Made by a program: the position numbers and the translations under genes. 38,446 nt of DNA from JBIICS01 sp044238735. Its GTDB lineage: Bacteria > Bacteroidota > Bacteroidia > UBA4408. The notes beneath the pieces were generated by a model. It was not told where the DNA came from and made no database searches. It saw only the letters and a program-made list of their open reading frames with translations. Every line of letters starts with the position of its first letter. Within the stretch, counting starts at the first letter, position 1. The stretch lies in contig JBIICS010000009.1 in NCBI GenBank assembly GCA_044238735.1, positions 1 through 38,446 of the forward strand, given 5' to 3'. Below, one piece after another: positions 17,008 through 25,911 of this stretch.

Positions 17008-17409
17008 ATGTCAAAAGTTTTTCAAGGCGACAGCACCTCCTCAAGTAAAATTATTTTTACATTCGACGGCAAATACATATATCAAGGTGACAGCACTTCT
17101 TCCAGTAAAAGAATTTATACCTGGGACGGCAAACATATTTATCAGGGCGATAGCACATCTTCCAGCAAAATAATTTATACTTGGGATGGGAAACATCTTT
17201 ACCAGGGCGATTCCAATTCCTCCAGCAAAAGAATCTATACCTGGGATGGAAAATACTTTTATCAGGGCGACAGCACTTCTTCAAGTAAACGCATCTATAC
17301 TTTTGACGGACGACATCTTTATCAGGGAGATAGCACATCCTCGAGTAAAATAATGTACACATTTGATGCCCCTCTGAGTCCAGCTCTAATATTAACTATA
17401 TTAGCCTGA
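17008..17409 (+). CDS. Small protein built of six 20-residue repeats
   Basis: The 133-residue protein consists almost wholly of six tandem units of exactly 20 residues (60 bp), starting at 17023, 17083, 17143, 17203, 17263 and 17323. The consensus is QGDSTSSSK[RI]IYT[WF]DGK[HY][IL]Y. The last unit breaks down after YTFD and a short hydrophobic tail follows. No signal peptide, cysteine or enzyme motif is visible. The pattern of a Ser-rich turn, a strand, a DG turn and another strand suggests one beta-hairpin per unit, closing into a propeller-like ring; I recall superficially similar 'beta-flower' repeat proteins in Bacteroidota. ATG 17008 was chosen because the upstream frame (to a TTG at 16939) has no repeat or other recognisable content. 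Confidence 0.8.
   Translation: MSKVFQGDSTSSSKIIFTFDGKYIYQGDSTSSSKRIYTWDGKHIYQGDSTSSSKIIYTWDGKHLYQGDSNSSSKRIYTWDGKYFYQGDSTSSSKRIYTFDGRHLYQGDSTSSSKIMYTFDAPLSPALILTILA
17023..17367 (+). repeat. Six tandem 60-bp coding repeats
   Basis: Six 60-bp units lie in frame without spacers. They differ at many synonymous positions (for example Ser codons AGC/TCT/TCC/TCA/AGT vary between units) while the encoded residues stay nearly constant. Confidence 0.9.
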
Positions 17410-17417
17410 TTTCTGCC

Positions 17418-17438
17418 CTTTAGAATATAAAGTTTTTT
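17418..17438 (+). terminator. Possible AT-rich terminator after the repeat gene
   Basis: CTTTA (17418-17422) and TAAAG (17428-17432) can pair around a 5-nt loop, followed by six T, 9 nt after the stop. The stem is short and AT-rich. Confidence 0.35.
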
Positions 17439-17553
17439 AATTAAATAGAATTCAGATACTATTTAAATCCCCTTAAATTTAGTTTTACCAAACGATACAA
17501 TTTTTTTTGTCCGCCCGTTATTATTTAATAACTTAAATGCTTATTAAAAATTT

Positions 17554-20500
17554 ATGGATTGGAAAAAAATAAAATGGATGGTTATTGGGTCGATTATCAC
17601 CATAAGCATCACGCTGGGTATTCACTACTTCGATTCTTTCAAAAAATTAAGCTTCGGAACACAAAATAAATTAGAATTTAAAAAGATTGATCCCGATTTT
17701 GCCCAGTACATCTCGGCTTTCACTACCGGATATATTTCCACCGGTTCAACCATTAAAATCCGTTTTACTTCGCAGATACTCGAAACGGTTGAATTAAATA
17801 CACCAATAAAAGAGGAGTTGTTTGATTTTAATAACAATATAGAAGGTGAAGCCAGATGGATTGATGCGCAGACCATTGAATTTAAGCCCAAAGACAGATT
17901 ACCCGAAGGAGAGAAATATGATGCCGTATTTTACCTGGGAAAACTTCTGGATGTAAACGATAAACTAAAAGAGTTCAGTTTTCAGTTTAAAACAATTGAA
18001 CAATCTGTTCAGATCGAATTTAATGATTTGCGCACATACAGCGAGGATGATTACAGCTACTATAAATCTTCCGGAACAATTTACACGGCTGACTTTATTG
18101 AATCGCAAAAACTGGAGAAAATATTAACTTCCAAATCAGGCATCACTTCTTCTAAAATCAACTGGATACACGATGAAAAGGGCACCACACATAGGTTTTA
18201 CATAGATAGTATAGCCAGAAGTGATAACTCAGCCCGAAACCTTATTTACAACTGGGATTTCAACTTTATCAAACAAAAGACCAGTGGCGAAAAGAATTTT
18301 ACCATTCCATCTAAAGAAACATTTACCCTGCTTAATGTTCAGGTTATAAATTCTCCCGAACAGTTTGTACAGATTGCACTATCAAATCCCATAAACAAAG
18401 AACAATCCCTGGAAGGCTTAATAAATCTTGCTGAATTTAAAGATTTGAAAATTGTTACCGACAACAACTTAATCAAGTTGTATCCAAATGAAACTAAAAC
18501 CGGAACATTTAAACTTACTACAAGCGAACACATTCGCGATGGTAATGGCAAATCATTGGACAAAGACTACGAACATGAAATAACCTTTGAAGAAGTTAAA
18601 CCCAAAATAAAGTTTACCGGCAATGGTGTAATCCTCCCTTCTACTAACGGACTTACTCTTCCTTTTGAGGCTGTTAACTTGAAAGCTGTAGATATTAAAA
18701 TTCTGAAAATATATGAAAACAACATGCTGCAGTTTCTTCAGAACAATGAACTGAATGGAGATAACGAACTGGCTAGAGTAGGTAAAAAAATTGTGGAGAA
18801 AACGATTAACCTGGGAATTACAAATCCTGCAGACTTTAAACGATTTAAAAAATTCTCTGTCGATTTAAATTCTTTAATTAAAACTGAACCCGGCGCTATA
18901 TACCGCGTAACATTAGGATTTAAGAAGTCATACTCTACATATTCCTGCAATGGTGTTTCGAACACCGACAACATTGAACTGGAAGAAATCAAAACCCTTA
19001 ACAGCGATGAAGATTTTGGTTACTACTATTACAGCGATTACTATTACGAAGAAAACTATGATGAAGATTCTGATTATAACTGGGAACAAAGAGATAACCC
19101 ATGCAACTCGGCCTATTACAGTTCATATAACACCAGCATATCTAAAAATCTTTTAGCCAGCGACATTGGCTTAACAGTAAAAAAAGGAAATAACGGAAGT
19201 TTGTTTTTTGCGGCCAGTAATTTAGTTGACACTAAACCAATAGCAGGCCTTGAAATTGAACTTTACGATTATCAGCAGCAACTTATTCAAACAGCCAAAA
19301 CCAATGGCGATGGACACTTATTCGTAACACCCAGTCAGAAACCTTATTTTGTAATAGGTAAAAAAGACAAACAGAGATGCTACATCAAACTGGATGATGG
19401 TAATTCATTATCACTTTCCATGTTTGACACAGAAGGCGAATCGGTACAGAAAGGTTTAAAAGGTTTTATTTATGGCGAACGAGGGGTTTGGCGTCCGGGC
19501 GACACCTTATTCTTACACTTTATACTGGAAGACAAATTAAAAGCACTGCCTTCCAATCACCCTGTAGTATTTGAATTACGAAACCCGCAAGGGATGGTGT
19601 ATAAGAAAATGCTTAAGTCCAAAGGCATGGATGCTTTTTATGCATTCACAGTCCCAACCGAGAACCATATACCAACCGGAAACTGGCAGGCTAGCTGTAA
19701 AGTGGGCGCCGTGCAGTTCAATAAAAACATACGAATTGAAACGATTATGCCGAATCGTTTAAAGATTAATGTAGATGTAGCTGACAATAAATTAATAGAC
19801 GGTAATTCCAAAAACCTGGTAAGACTTCATGCAAACTGGTTAACCGGAGCTAAAGCAAAAAATTTAAAAGCAACTTTAGGTGTAGCGCTGAGCAGCACCC
19901 AAACCGAATTTAAAAACTATAAAAATTACACTTTTAACGACCCTACTCAGATTTTTAATTCCGATAACATTACTTTATTTGATGGCAAATTAAATGAAGA
20001 GGGCGATGCCTCCTTCAACCTGAATATAGAAGCAAAAGAAAATGCCGGCGGAATGTTAAAGGCAAACTTTGCAACCCGTGTATACGAGCCGGGCGGAGCG
20101 TTCAGCGTTGATCGGTTCTCTGCTCTTTATTCGCCATTTAATACTTACATAGGTATCAGTTTACCCGAAGGAGAAAAAAACAGCGGCATTTTATACACCG
20201 AACAGGAACATACTATAAACATTGCCAGCGTTAACTATAAAGGCGAAGGAGTTAGCTGCAGCAGAATAAAAGTAGAAGTATATAAACTCGACTGGCGCTG
20301 GTGGTGGGACCAATACGATGATGAATTGGCTAATTACAATTCTTCGGAATATCATGTAGCTTACCTCACAAAAGAAATTTCCACTAAAGCCGGAAGAGGA
20401 TCTTTCAAACTTAAAATGAAAAACGATGAATGGGGTCGTTATTTAATAAAAGTAAAAGACCTTGATGGCGGTCATTCCTGCGCTACTACTGCCTATATAG

Positions 20501-23151
20501 ACTGGAGCAACTGGATGGAAAGAGGAGGAAATGATAATAAGATTGTGGCCGGCATCCTACAGTTTACATCAGATAAAGAATCATACAAAACCAGTGAGGA
20601 AGCAAGTATTAGCATTCCTTCACCTCAGGGAGGACGGGCACTTGTTACTATAGAAACAGGAAGTAAAGTTCTGGAAGCGCACTGGCTTGAAACACAAAAA
20701 GGCACTACTCGTTTCAAGTTTAAGATCACACCGGAAATGGCGCCCAATGTATATGTGCATGTATCGCTTATGCAGCCACATGCCCAGACTGTAAACGATT
20801 TACCAATCAGATTATATGGTGTGATTCCTGTAATTGTAGATGATCCGGAAACTCATTTAAGACCAACCATCACCATGCCGTCTGTGCTTGCTCCGGAAAC
20901 AAAAACCAGCATTACCGTTGGCGAAGAAAACGGCAAAGAAATGACATATACGGTGGCGATAGTGGATGAAGGATTGCTTGACCTCACCCGTTATAAAACT
21001 CCCGAGCCATGGAATCATTTTTATGCACGCGAAGCATTGGGAATAAAAACCTGGGATGTATATGACAATGTAATTGGCGCATATGGCGGTGAGCTTGAAA
21101 GAATCTTAAGCATAGGCGGAGATGGAGGAGAAATAAATAAAGACGGCGCCAAAACCAATCGCTTTAAACCGATGGTTAAGGTAATAGGTCCTTTTCATAT
21201 CGGGAAAGGAGAAAAGAAAACGCACACTTTTAAAATGCCAATGTATATTGGGTCGGTAAGAACCATGGTTATTGCAGGCTATAAAGGAGCCTACGGCAAC
21301 GCAGAAAAGACCACTCCGGTTAAGAGTCCGATTATGATATTAGGTACTCTGCCAAGAGTTTTAAGCGTAGGTGAAGAAGTAAACCTACCGGTTTCAGTTT
21401 TTGGTGGAGATGTGAATTTAAGCAACGTTAATGTAAGTGTTAGCTCTAACGAGCTAGTTCAAATAGTTGGCAAGAATAGTCAGATTACAAATCTTAGCAA
21501 AAACGATGAAAAGCTTTTAACCTTTAAATTAAAAGTATTGAATAAGACCGGTGTTGCAAAAGTGAATATTGTAGCATCCGCAGGAAACAAGAAAACATTT
21601 TACAGCATGGAACTGGATGTTCGAAATCCAAATCCATTCCGTACAAATATCAAAGAGTTAGTGCTTGAGCCAGGCAAACAAACTACTTTAAATTATTCCG
21701 CTATAGGCGCTATAGGCACTAACAGCGGTTCTATAGAGTTATCTACTATACCTGCTGTTAATTTAGAGTCGAGACTTGACTATCTTGTGTCCTATCCACA
21801 TGGCTGTTTAGAGCAAACCACTTCAGCTGCATTTGCTCAACTGTATCTGGATGATATGATGCCACTAAGTGCAATAAGAAAATCAGAGTTAGAAAGAAAT
21901 ATAAAAGCAGCAATACAAAAACTACAGGATTTCCAGCAAAGCAACGGTTCATTTGCTTATTGGCCTGGACAGCATGATTATAACGACTGGGCCAACACTT
22001 ATGCTTTACATTTCCTGATAAGTGCAGAAAAGAAAGGATATACTGTTAATTCGGGCATGAAACAAAATTGCCTGAAATTTATAGAGGAAACATCCAACTC
22101 ATGGTCGTTTGATAACCGAAATAAATTTAATGATTTCACACAGGCTTATAAGCTTTATGTATTGTCCGTAGCGGGCAAGCCGCAAATGGCAGCCATGAAC
22201 AGACTAAGAGAAGAAACCAATCTGAGTATGCAAGCCAAATGGAGATTGGCAGCGGCATACGCTATAACAGGCAATACAGATGAAGCTGAGAAGATAATAG
22301 CCAAAACCAGCTCCAATGTTGAACGATATGCAATTGATTATTACACCTATGGATCTGAATATCGAGATGAAGCAATGATTCTGGAAACCCTTTGTCTGCT
22401 CGACAAAAAATCCAGCTCTTTTGCTGTACTTAAAAAGTTAGCCTCTGCCCTTTCAGGCAAAGAATACCTGAGCACCCACACAACTGCCTATAGCTTGCTT
22501 GCGGTTTCAAAGTACATTAAAAAGTTTGGCTCTGCATCTGCCATGCAGGTTGAAGTTGATATTAACGGAAAGAAAGAAGAAACAAACGGAAACCATACAA
22601 TTTCCAGCATACCGGTTGCTTTCAACAAAAATCCGAAAGGAACTATAAACATTTCCAATAAAGGCAAGGGTTTGGTTTATATACGTTTAATCAACAAAGG
22701 CAAACCTGCAATAAGTGAAGAAAAAGAGGAAGAAGAAAACTTAATCACTGAAGTTAAATTCAAATCGGAAAAAGGAGAAATTATAAATCCGGATCATTTA
22801 AACCAGGGTACCAATTTTACTATGGAAATTACCGTTAAGAATCCGGGAACGATGGGGCACATTAAAAACCTGGCCATTTTAAACTACATACCATCAGGAT
22901 GGGAAATACACAATGCCCGTATGGATGATAATGAAGCCTCCTTAAAAAATTCAGGATTTGATTACCAGGACATAAGAGACGATCGCATTATGACCTACCT
23001 TGACATTAAACCGAATGAAACCAAAATATTCAGATTTAATTTAAATGCAAGCTATAAAGGGCGCTATTACATGCCAGGAGTTAATACTGAAGCTATGTAC
23101 GACAATAGTGTATATTCCAGAAAGAAAGGTCACTGGATATATGTAAAATAG
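17554..23151 (+). CDS. Bacterial alpha-2-macroglobulin with thioester motif
   Basis: Bacterial alpha-2-macroglobulins are large periplasmic protease traps. The 1865-residue protein starts with a membrane anchor (WMVIGSIITISITLGIHY), not a lipobox. It continues with strand-rich macroglobulin domains and a central MG/bait part (GERGVWRPGDTLFLHF near residue 645). The A2M family signature region follows (VAIVDEGLLDLTRYKTPEPW near 1135, then MYIGSVRTMVIAGY). The complement-like helical domain contains the thioester motif YPHGCLEQTTS near residue 1415. CLEQ is intact, so covalent trapping is expected. The PBP1C gene begins 6 nt downstream, the same pairing as yfhM-pbpC in Escherichia coli, where the two are thought to guard and repair the cell wall. 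A Tyr/Asp/Glu-rich patch near 19015-19080 may be a flexible loop. Confidence 0.95.
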   Translation: MDWKKIKWMVIGSIITISITLGIHYFDSFKKLSFGTQNKLEFKKIDPDFAQYISAFTTGYISTGSTIKIRFTSQILETVELNTPIKEELFDFNNNIEGEARWIDAQTIEFKPKDRLPEGEKYDAVFYLGKLLDVNDKLKEFSFQFKTIEQSVQIEFNDLRTYSEDDYSYYKSSGTIYTADFIESQKLEKILTSKSGITSSKINWIHDEKGTTHRFYIDSIARSDNSARNLIYNWDFNFIKQKTSGEKNFTIPSKETFTLLNVQVINSPEQFVQIALSNPINKEQSLEGLINLAEFKDLKIVTDNNLIKLYPNETKTGTFKLTTSEHIRDGNGKSLDKDYEHEITFEEVKPKIKFTGNGVILPSTNGLTLPFEAVNLKAVDIKILKIYENNMLQFLQNNELNGDNELARVGKKIVEKTINLGITNPADFKRFKKFSVDLNSLIKTEPGAIYRVTLGFKKSYSTYSCNGVSNTDNIELEEIKTLNSDEDFGYYYYSDYYYEENYDEDSDYNWEQRDNPCNSAYYSSYNTSISKNLLASDIGLTVKKGNNGSLFFAASNLVDTKPIAGLEIELYDYQQQLIQTAKTNGDGHLFVTPSQKPYFVIGKKDKQRCYIKLDDGNSLSLSMFDTEGESVQKGLKGFIYGERGVWRPGDTLFLHFILEDKLKALPSNHPVVFELRNPQGMVYKKMLKSKGMDAFYAFTVPTENHIPTGNWQASCKVGAVQFNKNIRIETIMPNRLKINVDVADNKLIDGNSKNLVRLHANWLTGAKAKNLKATLGVALSSTQTEFKNYKNYTFNDPTQIFNSDNITLFDGKLNEEGDASFNLNIEAKENAGGMLKANFATRVYEPGGAFSVDRFSALYSPFNTYIGISLPEGEKNSGILYTEQEHTINIASVNYKGEGVSCSRIKVEVYKLDWRWWWDQYDDELANYNSSEYHVAYLTKEISTKAGRGSFKLKMKNDEWGRYLIKVKDLDGGHSCATTAYIDWSNWMERGGNDNKIVAGILQFTSDKESYKTSEEASISIPSPQGGRALVTIETGSKVLEAHWLETQKGTTRFKFKITPEMAPNVYVHVSLMQPHAQTVNDLPIRLYGVIPVIVDDPETHLRPTITMPSVLAPETKTSITVGEENGKEMTYTVAIVDEGLLDLTRYKTPEPWNHFYAREALGIKTWDVYDNVIGAYGGELERILSIGGDGGEINKDGAKTNRFKPMVKVIGPFHIGKGEKKTHTFKMPMYIGSVRTMVIAGYKGAYGNAEKTTPVKSPIMILGTLPRVLSVGEEVNLPVSVFGGDVNLSNVNVSVSSNELVQIVGKNSQITNLSKNDEKLLTFKLKVLNKTGVAKVNIVASAGNKKTFYSMELDVRNPNPFRTNIKELVLEPGKQTTLNYSAIGAIGTNSGSIELSTIPAVNLESRLDYLVSYPHGCLEQTTSAAFAQLYLDDMMPLSAIRKSELERNIKAAIQKLQDFQQSNGSFAYWPGQHDYNDWANTYALHFLISAEKKGYTVNSGMKQNCLKFIEETSNSWSFDNRNKFNDFTQAYKLYVLSVAGKPQMAAMNRLREETNLSMQAKWRLAAAYAITGNTDEAEKIIAKTSSNVERYAIDYYTYGSEYRDEAMILETLCLLDKKSSSFAVLKKLASALSGKEYLSTHTTAYSLLAVSKYIKKFGSASAMQVEVDINGKKEETNGNHTISSIPVAFNKNPKGTINISNKGKGLVYIRLINKGKPAISEEKEEEENLITEVKFKSEKGEIINPDHLNQGTNFTMEITVKNPGTMGHIKNLAILNYIPSGWEIHNARMDDNEASLKNSGFDYQDIRDDRIMTYLDIKPNETKIFRFNLNASYKGRYYMPGVNTEAMYDNSVYSRKKGHWIYVK

Positions 23152-23157
23152 TTATTT

Positions 23158-25545
23158 GTGAAATTTAATTTTTCAAAAAAACTACAAAACTTTTCTCTAA
23201 GAAAAAAAGCAATGCTCATAACCGCATTGCTTTTAATAATTTGTTTCTATTTTCTGATACCTGATCAGCTGTTTAACAAACCTTGCAGCACGGTATTATA
23301 TGATAAAAACTACAAGCTGTTAAACGCCAGAATTTCTGCCGACGGACAATGGCGTTTCCCCTATAGTGACAGTATACCGGAAAAATTTAAAACCTGTATT
23401 ACACAATTTGAAGACCGTTATTTTTACTATCATCCCGGAATAAATCCCGTTTCTGTATTTAATGCCTTAATTAAAAACATCAAACACAAGAAAAGAAAAA
23501 GCGGGGGCAGTACTATTACCATGCAGGTAGCAAGACTGGCCCGAAACAATCCCGAAAGGAGCTATTGGGAAAAAGTTGTTGAACTGTTCTGGGCCATCCG
23601 AATCGAATCTGGTTATAGTAAAAACACCATTCTTAATCTATATGCATGCAACGCTCCCTTTGGAGGGAATGTGGTAGGCTTACATGCGGCATCCTGGCGT
23701 TATTTCGGAAGGGCACCCGAAAAATTATCTTGGGGCGAAAATGCTTTGCTTGCTGTATTACCCAACGCCCCTTCACTCCTTTTTCCTGGAAAGAATCATC
23801 ACTTGCTTTTATTAAAGAGAAACCGCTTATTATTTAAATTATATCAAAACAATATTATCAGTAAGGAAACCTATACGCTTGCCTTACAGGAAAAGATTCC
23901 GGAAAAGGCCTTAACTCTGCCTCACTATTCACCACATCTTTTACAGCGAATTATTAAAGAAAATGGTGAAGGAAAAATTTATCAGAGTACCATAAGAAAA
24001 GAGCTGCAGGAAAAAGTAAATTCTCTGGTAAATGAACATGTTAACCGGAACAAATTAAACCAGATAAACAATGCATGCGCTATTGTAATTGAAAACAAAA
24101 CCGGCAATGTATTAGCTTATACCGGAAACGCAGAAAACTTAAAAAAAGAAGACCACAACGATGTAGACATCATTACATCATCCAGAAGTTCCGGCAGCAT
24201 TTTAAAACCTATATTATATTCATTATTGCTGGATCAGGGGAAGATCGGTCCACGCAGCTTAATTGAAGATATACCTACACAAATAGGCTCATACGCTCCT
24301 AAGAACTTCAATCTTACTTTTGACGGAATGGTACCTGCAAATGAAGCATTGGCCAGATCACTAAACGTACCTGCAGTTAAGATGCTTCAATCCTTTGGCA
24401 CTTCGTCCTTTCATTATTATCTGCAGAAAATAGGATTCAGCACAATTACCAAACCACCTGCACATTATGGTTTATCATTAATATTAGGAGGTGCTGAGGT
24501 AAGTCCATTTGAAGTAGGATGCGTTTATTCATCACTAGCAAGAGAACTAAACAGCTTTAACAATACGGGATATTACATCCGCAATAATTATCGCGGATGT
24601 AATCTGCTTAGTCAGAATGAAGTTAGAGACAGTCATGCTAAAAATGGACTTATTTCCGCAGGCAGCTTATGGCTGATGTTTAATGCCATGACGGAACTGG
24701 CCAGACCTGAAGATTACTCTTACAACAGTTTATATTCATCTTTAGGAAAAATTGCATGGAAAACAGGCACAAGCTTTGGTTTCAGGGATGCATGGGCTGT
24801 TGGTGTAAACAAACTTTATACGGTAGTGGTATGGCTGGGAAATGCCGATGGTGAAGGAAGACCCGGATTAACCGGAATAAACGTTGCAGCCCCACTGCTC
24901 TTTTCTGTTTTTAATTGTTTAGATAAATCATGGTTCAGCCGTCCCGACATTAACTTAAAAGAAATTGCTATATGTGAAGCAAGTGGTTTCAAAGCTGGAA
25001 CCGATTGCATAAGTTCCATTAAAATTAAAACCAGTTTAAACGGAAATAAAATACCGGCATGTCCTTACCATAAAACTATTATGCTGGATTCATCCGGAAC
25101 ATACAGAGTAAACGGGAATTGCTATCCGGTAAGCAAAATGACTTCACGAAAATTTTTCGTGCTACCTCCCCTACATGAATATTTCTACAAGAAGAATCAC
25201 ATAAACTATGCAATCATCCCTCCTTTTATGAGTAATTGCATTAACGAAAGTTCTGAAAGCACATTTGACATCATCTATCCCCGTAATGGGTTCAGAATTT
25301 ATTTACCCGTTAACGAAAAAGGAATTAAAAATGAGTTAATCCTGAACGCAACCAACACCAAGTCAAATGAACCATTATACTGGTATTTAGACGGAGCTTT
25401 TATCTCCCAAACCTCAAACTTCCATCAGATCAAATGCATGCCCGAACAAGGCTGGCATTCGCTTACTGTAATGGATAAAACAGGCAGAACTTCGGAGGTG
25501 AAATTTGAGATTATTGAGAAGGAGAAGAAAATTTCGAAAAACTAA
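23158..25545 (+). CDS. pbpC: Penicillin-binding protein 1C
   Basis: This is a bifunctional class A-like murein synthase of 795 residues. After one membrane helix (~20-37) comes the GT51 glycosyltransferase domain (~60-220) with FEDRYFYYHPG (catalytic Glu), GGSTITMQVARL and PFGGNVVGLHAASWRYFG. The transpeptidase domain carries the SxxK serine in SGSILKP (near 345), an SLN motif in ARSLNVP, and KTGTS near 535. The final ~100 residues correspond to the PBP1C C-terminal domain (FRIYLPVNEKG, then WYLDG). GTG at 23158 is the start, 6 nt after the macroglobulin gene, showing a two-gene operon. PBP1C with an adjacent macroglobulin is a conserved arrangement. Confidence 0.95.
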   Translation: MKFNFSKKLQNFSLRKKAMLITALLLIICFYFLIPDQLFNKPCSTVLYDKNYKLLNARISADGQWRFPYSDSIPEKFKTCITQFEDRYFYYHPGINPVSVFNALIKNIKHKKRKSGGSTITMQVARLARNNPERSYWEKVVELFWAIRIESGYSKNTILNLYACNAPFGGNVVGLHAASWRYFGRAPEKLSWGENALLAVLPNAPSLLFPGKNHHLLLLKRNRLLFKLYQNNIISKETYTLALQEKIPEKALTLPHYSPHLLQRIIKENGEGKIYQSTIRKELQEKVNSLVNEHVNRNKLNQINNACAIVIENKTGNVLAYTGNAENLKKEDHNDVDIITSSRSSGSILKPILYSLLLDQGKIGPRSLIEDIPTQIGSYAPKNFNLTFDGMVPANEALARSLNVPAVKMLQSFGTSSFHYYLQKIGFSTITKPPAHYGLSLILGGAEVSPFEVGCVYSSLARELNSFNNTGYYIRNNYRGCNLLSQNEVRDSHAKNGLISAGSLWLMFNAMTELARPEDYSYNSLYSSLGKIAWKTGTSFGFRDAWAVGVNKLYTVVVWLGNADGEGRPGLTGINVAAPLLFSVFNCLDKSWFSRPDINLKEIAICEASGFKAGTDCISSIKIKTSLNGNKIPACPYHKTIMLDSSGTYRVNGNCYPVSKMTSRKFFVLPPLHEYFYKKNHINYAIIPPFMSNCINESSESTFDIIYPRNGFRIYLPVNEKGIKNELILNATNTKSNEPLYWYLDGAFISQTSNFHQIKCMPEQGWHSLTVMDKTGRTSEVKFEIIEKEKKISKN

Positions 25546-25651
25546 AATACAAAAGTTAGCAGGATTATAGCGATTGTGAAGCTCGTAGTTATTTAATTTT
25601 TTAATTAGATTATGAATACTTTGTAATTTAACTTTAGACAAGCAACTAAGC

Positions 25652-25689
25652 AAAAAAGCCTTTTCACTAATTGCGAAAAGGCTTTTTTT
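25652..25689. terminator. Bidirectional terminator between pbpC and tRNA-Asp
   Basis: AAAAAAGCCTTTTC pairs with GAAAAGGCTTTTTT around a short loop, with T runs on either strand. It lies 4 nt past the 3' end of the minus-strand tRNA and about 105 nt past pbpC, so it can end transcription from both sides. Confidence 0.85.
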
Positions 25690-25693
25690 GAGG

Positions 25694-25767
25694 CGGTCGG
25701 GACGGGACTCGAACCCGCGACCCCGTGCGTGACAGGCACGTATTCTAACCAGCTGAACTACCCGACC
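25694..25767 (-). tRNA. tRNA-Asp (anticodon GTC)
   Basis: A 74-nt cloverleaf on the minus strand. The acceptor stem GGTCGGG pairs with CCCGACC; the D arm is AGTTCAGCTGGTTAGAAT; the anticodon arm GTGC-CTGTCAC-GCAC carries GTC; and the T arm is GCGGG-TTCGAGT-CCCGT. The discriminator base is G, as expected for Asp. CCA is not encoded: the next bases are CCT. Confidence 0.97.
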
Positions 25768-25911
25768 TGCTCTAATTCGGATGAATTAGGACTGCAAATA
25801 TAACTACTTTATTTTATCAAACAAATTTTTGATAAAAAAACACTCTAAATATTTCTTTTTCAAGCATTTTCGTGTCCTTTTTAAGATGAATAAATATAAC
25901 GATTAAAGGGT

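Noticed and set aside
17057..17362. Antisense open frame across the repeat gene
   Set aside because: It exists only because the sense repeats keep the opposite frame open; its product is low-complexity and Cys/Arg/Lys-rich, with no start context.
17023..17367. Regular 60-bp repeats that might be taken for a CRISPR or satellite array
   Set aside because: Units are contiguous, without spacers, in frame and protein-conserved; this is a coding repeat.
25546..25651. Possible small gene between pbpC and the tRNA
   Set aside because: Only an antisense continuation frame is open; no start or conserved content was seen.
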